Shown: positions 21,713-33,556 of the stretch, one piece after another
How the letters are laid out: every line of letters begins with the position of its first letter
Position numbering within the stretch: the first letter of the stretch is position 1
From: Bos javanicus
Taxonomy: Eukaryota; Chordata; Mammalia; Artiodactyla; Bovidae
NCBI RefSeq assembly: GCF_032452875.1
Contig: NC_083880.1
Span: 60,524,829-60,588,828, forward strand
DNA: 64,000 nucleotides
Reading direction: 5' to 3'
Notes under the pieces: model-generated
What the model saw: the letters and a program-made list of their open reading frames with translations, nothing else
What the model was told of the DNA's origin: nothing
Databases searched by the model: none
Position numbers and translations under genes: made by a program

Positions 21713-22689
21713 TTTTTGTACCAGAAATAGGGTACTTTTACCTAAAAACGTTGGAAGTGGCAGTAGAAGAGGCCAGCAGTGTTTTGAGGAGCGTGAGATA
21801 GAAAAAGCCTAGAAACAGATTATTAGAGTAATGACTGAAGTGGAAGTGAGGTATACATTGGAAACTGGAGAAAAGAGGATCTTTTTACATAGTGGCAAAT
21901 GAACTTAGAATTGTGTTCTGAGGTCATGTGGAAAAGAAAACTTACAAGTGATGAACTTGGATGTTTAGCTGAGGAGATTTCCAAGCGAAGTATTGGTTTA
22001 TTTGTAGATGTAGGTCTAATGGTGAGCTCCTGTGAAATTCACGTGAAGCCCTCTAAGTTCTTGAGCATTTTATTACTAACAGAATGTCCGCTTGATTGAA
22101 AAACATAGAGTAGGAAATTAAAGGGGGGCTCTCAACCACTCCCCTCCCCCAGATTTTTAACTAGTAAGAAGCAGGCTGGTAAAACTAGAGATATGAACGT
22201 GTTTCTTTTCTTTTAAAAAAGGGTGACTTAGAGGCTGGAACCAAGAGCCCAAAGAGGTAGAACTGAAGGTTACAGAAGAGATTTCCCTGGGTTTGAAATG
22301 TAATGGAGTTTGCCCACATTTTGAAACTGCTTTGGACCGATGGATCCACTTTCCCTTATGTTTTGCCTGCTTTCTTTAATAGTTATATTCCCTGTTTGAA
22401 CTGGAATGTTTTTGACTATTGCCTTATGCTTGTCTCACCATTACAGATTGGGAGCAGATAACTAGTTGTCTTTTTTGGTGTTTTTTTTAGAAATTGTGCT
22501 CCAGGGTGTTGCACTTAATGTTTTATACCCAGAGCTTCATCCATACCTGCTTTACATGGTGAGATTTGGGAGTTTTGAATTGATGAACTTTAGATGAAAT
22601 TTATGGACTTTGAGTTGATGCTTTAATGAAATGAGACCTTATGATGAATTGGATGGTTTTTGCATTTGGGAGAGGTATGAGTCTTTGGG

Positions 22690-23757
22690 GGCCATTAGGG
22701 TGGACTCTATTCCAAAGATCCTCTGGAATCTGAGTTTGTTACTGTTTTGTGGCAAAAGGGACTTTTCGGATATAACTGTGGTTTAAGAATTCTAACAAAA
22801 TGGTTATCCTGGATTTTCTGGGTAGGTAGGTCCAGTCTGTTCACATGAAAGCAGACAGCTTTGTCCAGCTAGAGTTAGATTTGAAGCATGAGAGGGACTC
22901 AACCTGCCATTCCTGGAGGGGGCCACGTAGTAAGCACAAGAAGGAATGCCATCAACACCAGCTGACAACCAGCAAGGAAATAGGGACCTTAGTCCTGTGC
23001 TCAAAAGGAACCTCTTTCAGCCAGCAGTCTGAATGAGCTTGAAAGCAGATTCCCTACCCCAGAATTTCCACCAAGGAACATAGCCCTACAGACACCATGA
23101 TTTTTGGCCTTGCAGGACCCTAAATAGAGAATCCAGCCAACCCTACCTCACTTCTAGTCTATAGAAACTGTGAGATAATAAATTGTGTGGTTTTATGACG
23201 CTTACTCCTTGGAAGGAAAGTTATGACAACTTAGATAGCATATTCAAAAGCAGAGACATTACTTTGCCAACAAAGGTCCGTCTAGTCAAGGCTATGGTTT
23301 TTCCAGTGGTCATGTATGGATGTGAGAGTTGGACTGTGAAGAAAGCTGAGCAGCGAAGAATTGATGCTTTTGAACTGTGGTGTTGAAGAAGACTCTTCAG
23401 AGTCCCTTGGACTGCAATGAGAGCCAACCAGTCTATTCTAAAGGAGATCAGTCCTGGGTGTTCATTGGAAGGACTGATGCTAAAGCTGAAACTCCAATAC
23501 TTTGGAGTTGACTCATTGGAAAAGACTGATGCTGGGAGGGATTGGGGGCAGGAGGAGAAGGGGACAACAGAGGGTGACATGGCTGGGTGGCATCACCAAC
23601 TCGATGGACATGAGTTTGAGTGAACTCCGGGAGTTGGTGATGCACAGGGAGGCTTGGGGTGCTGTGATTCATGGGGTCACAAAGAGTTGGACACGACTGA
23701 GCGACTGAACTGAACTGATGTTTGTGGTAGTTTGTTGCAGTGACAATAGGAAACTAA
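22690..23757 (+). mobile_element. MaLR 3' LTR, split by BovB
   Basis: 'ttgtggcaaaagggactttt', 'ttatcctggattttctgggt' and 'gagataataaattgtgtggt' parallel the 5' LTR. The last part ('tttgtggtagtttgttgcag') appears after the BovB. Confidence 0.7.
23196..23722 (+). mobile_element. BovB LINE 3' fragment inside the MaLR LTR
   Basis: Encodes BovB C-terminal words (TLPTKVRLVKAMVFPVVMYG, then DREAW-like 'HREAWGAVIHGVTKSWTRLSD' split across frames) and ends with CTGAACTGAAC. Two frames are needed, so it is frameshifted. Confidence 0.93.
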
Positions 23758-23925
23758 TTAGGAATTTTGAAAGAAAACTAATTAGAGGGGTTTTGCTTAC
23801 TTTATTTAAGAATCTTTCAGAGATTATTTTCTGGAGAACAAAGACAGCAGAGATTATTCTGTAAAGTGGAGATTTGGTCCTGGAAGACCTCACAGAATAA
23901 TGGTGTTAAGTGGAACCTAGGCTTC

Positions 23926-24202
23926 TTCCTGGAGAAGGCAATGGCACCCCACTCCAGTACTCTTGCCTGGAAAATCCCATGGATGGAGGAGCCTGGTGGG
24001 CTACAGTCCATGGGGTCACTAAGAGTTGGACATGACTGAGCGACTTCACTTTCACTTTTCACTTTCCTGCATTGGAGAAGGAAATGGCAACCCACTCCAG
24101 TGTTCTTGCCTGGAGAATCCCAGGGACGGGGGAGCCTGGTGGGCTGCTGTCTATGGGGTCGCACAGAGTCGGACACGACTGAGGCAACTTAGCAGCAGCA
24201 GG
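23926..24202 (+). mobile_element. Bov-A2 SINE
   Basis: Two BovA monomers ('actccagtactcttgcctgg' and 'actccagtgttcttgcctgg') joined by a CACTTTCACTTTTCACTTTC linker, ending in AGCAGCAGCAG. Confidence 0.95.
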
Positions 24203-24597
24203 CTTCTTCCTCGATGTGTAAGCATCTTTACACATCCTTACACACTTCCTAGATGTCATGTGTCATTAGATGAAGTTTGAAGGGGCTAGATGAACAGCTT
24301 GGTAAAACATAGATTCTAGAGTTCTAGGCCATTTTGGTAGAATTTCTATAAATTGATGATTCTTCCATGCCTATAATAAGCATCCTGGATAATTCCTTCA
24401 TCTTTATTAGCTGAATAAAGCATCGAGTTTATTTGACAATCCTTTAAAGACTTTCTGTTTTTTTCGAAGAGCTGAAAATGGGTGATTATTTTTTAGGAAT
24501 TGATAACCACCTATGTACAGTAGTCTGTTCTTTCACACTTCCTACCCCAACCCGAAATTGTTACAAGGTCTTTTCTCCCTGTCATTGCCCCCCCCCC

Positions 24598-24822
24598 CTT
24601 TTTTTTTGCCTGAGCTGGACCTTTGTTGCTGCATGGACTTTCTCTAGTTGCGATACACAGGCTTTTCATTGAGGTAGCTTCTCCTGTAGCAGAGGACAGG
24701 CTCTAGGGCACAGGCTAGGTTGCCCCACAGCATGTGGAAACTTCCTGGACCAGGGATCGAACCCGTGTCCGCTGCATTGGCAGACAGATTCTCAACCATT
24801 GGACCACCAGGGAAGTCCAGTC
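24598..24822 (-). mobile_element. CHR-type SINE
   Basis: Reversed CHR after a C11-T9 run: 'ggactttctctagttgcgat', 'gggatcgaacccgtgtccgc' and 'ggaccaccagggaagtcc'. Confidence 0.87.
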
Positions 24823-24855
24823 ATTGTCACTGGCCACTTGGGGTTAAGAATAAGA

Positions 24856-25135
24856 TTTGGGGACTTGCCTGGTTGTACAGTATATAGGAATATGCCTGCC
24901 AGTAAAGGGGACACGGGTTCCATCCCTGGTCTAGATAGATTCCACATGCCACAGAGCAACTAAGTCTATGCACCATGACTGCTGAGCCTGCATGCTGCAA
25001 CTACTGGAGTGAGTGCGCCTAGATCCTCTGCTCCCCAACGAGAAAAGACCGCAATGAATAGCCTGCTCTCACGTCTACTAGAGGAAGCCCATGCACAGCA
25101 GTTAAGACCTGTAGCAGCCATAAATAAGACTTGGG
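24856..25135 (+). mobile_element. CHR-type SINE, long copy
   Basis: 'ggacttgcctggttgtacag', 'cacgggttccatccctggtc', 'gcaactactggagtgagtgc' and the 'agcagccataaataag' tail. Confidence 0.8.
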
Positions 25136-25245
25136 TATGTGTGTATAACTAAATCACTTTGCTGTACACCTGTAACTACTGTAACACCGTAAATCAACTA
25201 TTAATTTCTAGAAAAGCCAAAACAGTTTAAAAAAAATACGATTTT
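25136..25245 (+). mobile_element. L1 3' terminal fragment
   Basis: 'aatcactttgctgtacacct' and 'cgtaaatcaactattaattt' followed by an A-rich end. Confidence 0.6.
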
Positions 25246-25654
25246 GGAATCATAATTGCAGAAAAGACTTCTGACTTTTAAGAAAGGCTTTATTGTTGTT
25301 TATCCGTATGTTACTGATTAGATACATAAAATGTGGACTCTCAACTTTAGTGAAGGGAACTTCAGAGGATGGAGGAAATAAGAGTTTCTCTTTGAGTTAG
25401 TTACCTGAATAGAAACATGATTACAAAATTAGAGCATTTCAGGATATGAAGGACTTTTGTGATTATCTGTGTGACTTTTAGGTTTAGAGTAAAGGAAATT
25501 GGGCCACCTGAAGGTTAAGTGACTAAACCAAGCATCTCAGTCCTACAGCTGGCCTAGAATCCTGGTCCAGGCAGTGGGGATTTGTGGCTTTAAGAATATA
25601 TTCTCTGTGTACCTCCATCCTGTCCTTTTTCTATATTTTACCTTACATAGGTTA

Positions 25655-25775
25655 TCTCTCTCTGCCTCATTTTCTTCATGCAGTCATTGTGAGGATTGAT
25701 TGAGGTAACACATAACACATTTAGCATAGCACCTAACACAGTAAGTGCCCAAAAGATGTTAACTGTTAGGTTTAT
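25655..25775 (+). mobile_element. MIR SINE 3' part
   Basis: 'cattgtgaggattgattgag', 'tagcatagcacctaacacag' and 'taagtgcccaaaagatgtta'. Confidence 0.65.
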
Positions 25776-26980
25776 GATAATTGTTTTGACAATTGTTTGA
25801 CATCTTTTGCATAAATATTACAGTACAATTTGTACAAGTTCAGAAACAGAATTACGTGATTTGGCATTGGATTAGGTAAGGACTTACTGTTTTAAGTAAT
25901 GCTTGTGATCCTTAATTTAAAATGAGAATTGGATTTGATCCTTGGTCTGTCACAATTAATTCGTTGGGTGACCTGGACCAAGTTTGTTTCATAAGAATGT
26001 TAGTGTCTTCATACACCCAAATTTCTTTGAACTCCTAAAATGGATAATTTAAAATGGTACTGTATCATTTAGTTGTTCCTTAATAGAGATCTAAGCCATC
26101 TAGCTTTTCAAAGGAAACAATTCCTCTAGAATTATTAAGAAAAAGGAACTGCTGTCATTGTAACAAATATTTACATTGGGTTATAGGCAATTGGTAGTTT
26201 CTCCAAGGCAGAGTTCAGCTGACCTACTTGTTGACCAAACTTTTTCTCCTTCACATTATAGAAATCAAGTATTATCTTTTTAAAAGTTTAAGGTGAGAGA
26301 ATTAATAGTATCATACTAGGAGTGACTTTTCACTGGTTTCTACAAAGCGTGTGTCTTTCAGCCTTAGACATAAGAAATGTACTTAGCAACAGTTACTATG
26401 GTGGGCAGGCTTTTATTACATTAGTGATGATAGTGTTTTCTTGCATAGAAAGTATGTGTTACCTGAAGTGAGGGTTTTAGGGTTAAATACCGGGGTATAC
26501 TTAGAATACTGTTTTATAATTTTATATGTGTCATGTCTTAAATGCCTTTATATTGGCCACTTTTTTCTTTTCACACTTTCTGGTCTTGTGGATTTTTTTG
26601 ACAGATTTTTATTAGCTGAAACTTTTTAATCTACTTGGAAAAGTGAACACTTGCAATTTTTTGAAGTTATGACTAATGCCCTAGTGGGCATTTCTCAATT
26701 TAGCTACCTCATTAATGTTATATAGTTTTTAAGAAAGCAACCTTGTTAAAATGAATGGATAAATTATTTTCCTAAAAATTTAATCATGTCATATCAGAAA
26801 GTACAAAATAGCCGTTTGACCTTATTGGATTTATAACCGGTGAAACGATGTTAATTCTTTCAACAAGCCGTGAGTGCCTGGTGTATTTCAGGTAGGTGCT
26901 GTGCCTACCTGATCTCTAGATGGTCCTTGACCTCAAACTTAAAATTGAGTGTCATTTTGTCGTAACTTGGCAGCTTTCTG

Positions 26981-27013
26981 CACTTGATCTTAGCCAAAAG
27001 GCAGAGAAGCCAT
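26981..27013 (-). pseudogene. U2 snRNA 5'-end retropseudogene fragment
   Basis: On the minus strand this 33-base segment matches nucleotides 1-33 of U2 snRNA at 31 positions by my comparison with the remembered sequence; the core GGCTAAGATCAAGTG is intact. It is flanked by an exact 11-bp direct repeat GCAGCTTTCTG (26970-26980 and 27018-27028). There is no poly(A) tail, and four extra bases lie at the U2 5' side. This fits a tailless, 3'-truncated snRNA retropseudogene. It is too short to function as U2. Confidence 0.85.
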
Positions 27014-27159
27014 AGCAGCAGCTTTCTGGAGTGTTTTCTTATGAAAACTCATATTGGCTTTGTATTTAGGTATAGTTTCTGAAACAGCTGCGGAAATTTG
27101 GTGGGCAGTGGATTCAGGATTTCTGATTCTTAATGAAATTCTTTAAGATTACTGGGGCT

Positions 27160-27632
27160 CAGCCATAAAAAGGAACACATTTGAGTCAGTTCTGATGAGG
27201 TGGATAAACCTAGAACCTATTATACAGAGCAAAGTGAGTCAGAAAGAGAAAGATAAGTATCATATTCTAATGCACATATATGGAGTCTAGAAAAATGGTA
27301 CTGAAGAATTTATTTACAGGGCAGCAGTGGAGAAACAGACATAGAGAATAGACTTCTGGACATGGGGAGAGGGGAGGAGAGGGTGAGATATATGGAAAGA
27401 ATAATATGGAAACTTAACATTACCATATGTAAAATAGATAGCTAACAGGAGTTTGCTGTATGGCTCAGGAAACTAAAACAGGGTATCTGTGTCAACCTGG
27501 AGGGGTGGGATGGGGAGGGAGGTTCAGGAGGGGAGGGGGTATATGTATACCTGTGTCTGATTCATGTTGAGATTTGACAGAAAACAACAAAATTCTGTAA
27601 AGAGATTGTCCTTCAATAAAAAAAGAAAAAAA
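27160..27632 (+). mobile_element. L1 LINE 3' end (ruminant)
   Basis: 'ctcagccataaaaaggaaca', 'tatggagtctagaaaaatgg', 'gtttgctgtatggctcagga' and a poly(A)-rich tail at 27618-27632. Confidence 0.8.
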
Positions 27633-27689
27633 GATTACTGGGGGAACTAAGGGAGGGAGCCAGCAGGAGAGTTGGAAAAAGCTTCAGCT

Positions 27690-27880
27690 TTGGAATGAGA
27701 CCAAGTTTGGGTTTAGTGACCAAGTTTACTTAACTCTTAAGCCTGGATTTTGTCATCTCTGCAATTGGGATAGCAACTACCTTGGGCAACTTATTTATTA
27801 GCCTTTTGTTCCTTCATCTATAAAATGGGCGTCAGTACTTACCTCAGAATATTCTTGTGAAGATTAATAACTAAAGCACC
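27690..27880 (+). mobile_element. MIR SINE
   Basis: 'gggcaacttatttattagcc', 'cttcatctataaaatgggcg' and 'gtacttacctcagaatattc'. Confidence 0.65.
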
Positions 27881-27882
27881 AG

Positions 27883-28168
27883 CTGGTTATCATAGCCCAG
27901 TTGGTAAAGAATCCGCGTGCAATGCAGGAGACCCTGTTTTGATTCCTGGGTCTGGAAGATCTGCTGAAGAAAGGATGGGCTACCCACTCCAGTATTCTTG
28001 GCTTCCCTGTGGCTCAAGCTGGTAAAGAATCTGCCTGCAATGCAGGAGACCTGAGTTCGATCCCTGGGTTGGGAAGATCCCCTGGAGAAGGGAATGGCTA
28101 CCCACTCCAGTATTCTGCCCTGGAGAATTTAGGTCACAAAGAGTCGGACACAACTGAGCGACTTTCAC
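27883..28168 (+). mobile_element. Tandem (dimeric) Bov-tA SINE
   Basis: Two tRNA-derived heads in a row: 'ttggtaaagaatccgcgtgc' at about 27900 and 'tggtaaagaatctgcctgca' at about 28020. Both are followed by 'cccactccagtattct'. One shared tail ends 'acaactgagcgacttt'. Confidence 0.9.
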
Positions 28169-29099
28169 TTCACAACTGAAAATTAAAGGAGATAATTTAT
28201 AAAATGCCAGGTACCTTTTCCTTCCCTGTCAGTGACAACTGTGTGTTCATTGCCAGTGCCTATACTCTTGATTCTCATTTTCTGCTGCCAGGAGTCCTTA
28301 TTTTTCAGTGAGGCCTTTCAACCTGTACTTCCTGTTTCCGATGTGGCCTGTTGGATGGGTGAGGTACTGAATTGCTGCTTGGGGGTGGGTCAGTATGTAA
28401 CTCATGCCCAGTGTAGATTGCCTCAGTTACTCATCTACAGTGAACACGGTCAGGGTGTTATCCAGTCTTGGTGAATCTAGGGTTCTGTTGCTTCTAGATA
28501 GAAAAGTGACTTTCCATCTCAGACTTGGGGAAAGTTCAAAGTTGACTCACCTATGGACTTGTGAACCTGAGATCAGAGATCTTATTCCTGATGGTTCTTT
28601 GATCACAGTTTGGGAATTAACTTGTGTATTGTGTGTTGGGCATATGTTTGGAGGAGAACTTTTTCCTGCATTAACATCTTCTCTGTGTCTTGCTCACTCA
28701 GGTAATCCACTAACTTGCTTTCTTTGCTCTGTGTTCTTAAATCATACACACACACCTTTAGGCATAGCAGAAACCTGTCTTCATCAGTACTTACAGTCCT
28801 CTGTATATTCATGACTCTGTATAGAATGAATACAAATAGCCATCTGCCTTGGGAGTTGTCCCATCTTTTCAAATCTGATTTTTTATACCACTGTGACATT
28901 GTGGCCAGCCCGTTCAGGTAAGAGAATAACAAAGACTCCAGATTGTCGAAACTCAAATCTCTCACCCCTCACCTTGCCTCCAAATTTAAAGAAATCCATT
29001 TCATTTTAATATTACAAATGATAGGTTGTTGTTGAATCAGTGTGAAGAATTGGGGAAATAGTGTTAAATTAGTAAAACTAATTTCCTGTTTAGGCTTTG

Positions 29100-29270
29100 A
29101 AACATATTTGACTTGGGTTCAAATCTGGCCTCAGTTACTTAGTAGTCCTGTGATATTTGGCAGGTTATTTATCCTCTGAATCCGTGTTTATTTCTAAAAT
29201 GGGAATCTACATCTAATACCATGTCTGGCTTATAAGAGACACTCAAATGATAGTTATTACATACATATAT
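29100..29270 (+). mobile_element. MIR SINE
   Basis: 'gggttcaaatctggcctcag', 'tcctgtgatatttggcaggt' and 'ctaaaatgggaatctacat'. Confidence 0.68.
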
Positions 29271-29529
29271 GGGTTATACTTTAGATTACTGTAGGTCACA
29301 ACAAATCTTTTGGTTCCAGAGGGTGGTGGCAAGTGGAATAGAGTAGCAGATTGTGACTTTATTTCACTGTGTTGCCTGGTAAAAAGACGCAGGTGATAGC
29401 TTCTTTGCCCACCATTTATTGTATTTTATATTACTGGAAACAGTATTGTACTTCATGCTTATGTCAAGTGTTTGAGGTAGAACTGTGTTAATTCAGATCA
29501 AACTGCTTGGGGATGTTTGATTTAGGTAT

Positions 29530-29596
29530 TATTAAAGTGTGGTTGACTTATAATGTTTCAGATATACAGCAGAATGATTCAGAAATATTTGTATGT
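29530..29596 (-). mobile_element. Short L1 fragment
   Basis: 'tgtggttgacttataatgtt' and 'acagcagaatgattcagaaa' resemble the reversed L1 3' region seen elsewhere in the window. Confidence 0.5.
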
Positions 29597-29605
29597 GCTA
29601 GAGTA

Positions 29606-29936
29606 GTATAGTGTTAGTCGCTCAGTCATGTCCGATTCTGCGATCTCATGGACTGTAGCCCGCCAGATTCCTCTGCCCATTCTCCAGGGATTCTCCAGGC
29701 CAGAATACTGGAGTGGGTAGCCTTTCCCTTCCCCAGGAGATGTTCCCAACCCAGGGATCAAACCCAGGTCTCCCACATTGCAGGCAGATTCTTTACCAGC
29801 TGAGCCACAGGAAAGCCCAAGAACACTGGCGTGGGTAGCCTATCCCTTCTCCAGTGGATCTTTCCGACCAAGGAATCAAACTGAGGTCTCCTGCATTACA
29901 GGCAGATACTTTACCAACTGAGCTATCAGGGAAGCC
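29606..29936 (-). mobile_element. Tandem (dimeric) Bov-tA SINE
   Basis: Reversed element with two head complements: 'accagctgagccacaggaaa' near 29797 and 'aactgagctatcagggaagc' near 29915. One tail starts 'gttagtcgctcagtcatgtc'. Confidence 0.9.
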
Positions 29937-31192
29937 CTTGTTAGGATTATATCAGGTGTTATTGTGAAATTTATATTCCAAATTCAGACCCTTAACAGAT
30001 CTAAAAAAATTTACAGTTAGCTTTGAACCAGGTAGTTTTCTTGCTTTTCAGTGTGCTCTTGGGATCTTGGAATTTGAGGGTTGGAGTGGGTATGGTGAAC
30101 TGTCAAGGAGCTAAATTGTTAACTTTTTTACCTCTATATTTTTCCCCAATTGAAAAAATAAAACACCATTACTTATGGCATTAGTTTGATAGATGAGGGA
30201 GAATCATTTTAAAATAGAGGAAAGAAGATTGCTTCATTTAATCTTCATTTATTTCCACCATTGACCTGTTTTCTTTTGGCTTATTCTTTCAAGCCATAGG
30301 GTTAGGAGGTTTAGGTTGTGTTTATTGTTTTGGTTTTCTTGTGCCAGTGACCTCCGAATGGATGACCTCCCAGAAGAAATGGTAGTATATTAGTGAACTG
30401 TACTTGAAAGCTGCGAAAGATGAATTGTGTATCTCTTAAAGGAGCACTATGAAAATAGTTTTCTCAGCCTACTGCATGGATTTTGACAATTCAGCTCATG
30501 ATCTTTTTAGTTAAATCAGAATTTTTCAGCCAATGGACTATGTCAGGGAGAGTTACAGATATGCTGAGATTCTGGTCCCCTCAGACTTCAGGCCATTTGG
30601 GCAGAGTACAGGGCCTCCAAACCAGTGACCTTAAGTCCAAAAGTCTTGATCATTTATCCATTATTACAAATACTATTTTCTCCTTGTGTTTTGAGTTTTT
30701 AAAAGGCTACGTGTAAGCACTAGTTGAGAAAGTTCAGTAATTGAGTGTCTTAACAGTTTTAAGGTTCGAGGGGATGCCGATCTGAAAATAGTCTTGATTT
30801 TAAGTTTAGAAAAGACAATTTTAAAGTGTATCTTTCTGATCCTCAGGCAGTTTCCTTTCCACATATAATTCAGGGGTTATACTTTAAAATGTGGGACCGA
30901 ACGATTAGAGTTTGGGCACTTGTGAAGAAATTTGAGTTCTTAAATTTGTTTAAGCAATAATGTGAAGCAAAACAAGTTCCCTTGTATAAAATTGGTGTCC
31001 TCATCTGACTCTGAATGCCACTGTATCTTTTCTGGGAACTGACACTTTGTTAATCATTCATCAGGCATGGGTCTCCTGCTTTAACATAAATTGAAACCGA
31101 GGATACATTGTCTTCCCCTCTTCCTTTCGGAAATAATGGGATATACTTAAAATTTTTAATTGTTTAATATTTATGTAAATTATGAAGTTAGC

Positions 31193-31314
31193 TCCCCCGC
31201 CCCTTTTTGACCATGCTGTGCAGCCTGCAGCCTCTTCCCAACCAGGGATCAAACCTGTACCCTCTGCAGTAGAAGCATGGAGTCCTAACCACTGGACCAC
31301 CAGGGAGTTCCCAT
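31193..31314 (-). mobile_element. Short CHR-like SINE
   Basis: 'caaccagggatcaaacctgt' and 'actggaccaccagggagttc'. Confidence 0.78.
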
Positions 31315-32497
31315 CAAGTTAACTTTTAAAAATTGATATTTTCCAGTGTTAAAAATACACCTCTCCTTTTGTCTAACTTAGCAATTCTTAATTCTGCTGG
31401 GGTTTACAGATTTATCTGAGCCTGTAGTGAAAGCTACAGATCTTTATTTCAAAAAATGTACTGTACACGCTACTTTGTATTACTTTAGGGAACTCATGGA
31501 CTTCCAATCTCATTGATGAATTCCAGTTTGAAATAATTTGTTTACTTCAAATAACAGTTTCCCCTTTTTATTATTTTTAATACAGTAACATTTGTATGAT
31601 TTATCATTTTTCACAATTTTTTAAATTGAAATATAGTTAATGTACAGTGTTGTGCCAATCTCTGCTGCACAGCAGAGTGACTCAGTTTTACATATGTGTG
31701 CATTCTTTTTTTTTTTTTAATACTCTTTTCCATTATGGTTTATCCCAGGAGATTGGATATGGTTGCCTGTGCTATATAGTAGGATCTTGTTTATGCATTC
31801 TAAATGTTGTAGGTTGCATCTACCAACCCCAGATTCCCAGCCCACCCCTCTTCTTTCCCCCCTCCTCCTTGGCAACCACAAGTCTGATCTCTGTGTCTAT
31901 GAGGCTTTCTCTGTTTTGTAGATAGGTTCAGTTGTGCCATATTTTGGGTTCCACATACAGCTGATGTCATACGATATTTGTTTTTCTGACTTCATGTAGT
32001 TTTAATAATCTTGCATCCATGTGGCTGCATATGTCATTTTTATGGCTGAATAGTATTCCATTGTGTATACACTACATCTTCTTTATCCCTTCATCTGTTG
32101 ATCAACATTTAGGTGGTTTCCATAACCACCTAATTTTGGCTATTGTGAATAGTGCTGCTATGAATGTAGGGTTGCATATATCTTTTTGAATTACAGTTTT
32201 GTCCAGGTATATGCCGAGGAGTAGGATTGCTAGATCATTCTATTTTTAGTTTTCTGAGAAACCTCCATACAGTTTTCCATAATAACTGTATCAAACTTAC
32301 CTTTGATACTTATGTTTCCACCTATAGGGTAGGAGAGTTCTCTTTTCTTCACACCCTCTCCAGCATTTGTTATTTGTAGACTTTTTAATGATGGCCATTC
32401 TGACTAGTGTGAGGTGGTACCTCATTGTAGTTTTGATTTGCATTTCTCTAGTAATTAGTGATGTTGAGCATCTTTTCATGTATCTACTGGCCATCTG

Positions 32498-32715
32498 TAG
32501 GGCTTCCCAGATGGTACTAGTGGTAAAGAACCCACCTGCTAATGCAGGAGACATAGAGATGTAAGTGTGATCCCTGGGTTGAGAAAATTCCTTGGAGGAG
32601 GGCATGACAACCCACTCCAGTATTCTTTTCTGGAGAATCCCATGGACAGAGGATCCTGGTGGATTACAGTCCATAGGGTCGCAAAGAGTCAGACACAACT
32701 AAAGCAACTTAGCAT
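32498..32715 (+). mobile_element. Bov-tA SINE inside L1
   Basis: 'gggcttcccagatggtacta' to 'gtcagacacaactaaagcaa'. L1 text resumes afterwards with 'agtatgtcttctttggagaa'. Confidence 0.92.
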
Positions 32716-33343
32716 GCACGTACGCTCTAGCCATTAGTATGTCTTCTTTGGAGAAATGTCTGTTAAGGTCTGTTTGTTTTTGCTGTTGTTGAGTTGTATG
32801 AACTGTTTGTATATTTTGGAGATTAAGCCCATGTCAATTTGCAAATATTTGCAGATATTTTCTCCCATTCCTTAAATTGTCTTTTCATGTTTTGTTTTGG
32901 TTTGGTTTTTCAGTTTCTTTAGTTGTTGTTTTCCTTTGCTGTGCAAAGTCACGTGTTTGATTAGATCCCATTTTTGTTTTTATTTCTTTTGCCTTGGGAG
33001 ACTGACCTAAGAAAATACTGGTACAATTCATGTCAGAGTATATTTTGCCTTTATTTTCTTCTAGGAGTTTTATAGAGTTGTGTCCTATGTTTAAGTCTAT
33101 AAAGCATTTTGAATTTATTTTTGTGCATAGTGTGAGGGTGTGGTCTAACTTCATTGATTTACTTTCCCAGCACCATTTGCTGAGAAAGAATATTTTATAT
33201 TCTTGCCAGCTTTGTCAAGGATTAATTGCCTCTAGGTGTATGGCTTTATCTCTGGGCCCTATTCTGTTACATTGATCCATATGGCTGGTTTTGTATCAAT
33301 ACCACACTGTTTTGATTATTGTAGCTTTGTAGTATTGTCTGCT

Positions 33344-33556
33344 TTCCTGTGGCTCAGACTGCAAAGAATCTGCCTACAGAGCAGGAGACCCGAGTTCAGT
33401 CTCTGGGTTGGGAAGATCCCCTAGAGAAGGGAATGGCAAGCCACTCCAGCATTCTTGCCTGGAGAATCCAATGAACAGAGGCAGGCTACAGTCCATGAGG
33501 TCACAAAGAGCTGGACACAACTGAGCGACTAACACATACACACATATATACATACA
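33344..33556 (+). mobile_element. Bov-tA SINE with 14-bp target duplication
   Basis: Flanked by TAGTATTGTCTGCT at 33330-33343 and 33557-33570, an exact direct repeat. The tail is a CACATATATACATACA-type run. Confidence 0.94.

Larger units (their letters stand above)
21100..23760 (+). mobile_element. ERVL-MaLR element with two LTRs, interrupted by BovB
   Basis: Two related LTR-like blocks in the same direction (21100-21712 and about 22690-23195 plus 23723-23757) flank about 1 kb with MaLR internal-region wording ('gaggagatttccaagcgaag', 'gaacttggatgtttagctga', 'atggactttgagttgatgct'). Both LTRs share 'tgaatgagcttgaaag' and a 'gagataataaatt' poly(A) region. This is an ancient mammalian endogenous retrovirus-like element with no intact reading frame. 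The second LTR is split by a BovB. Confidence 0.75.
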
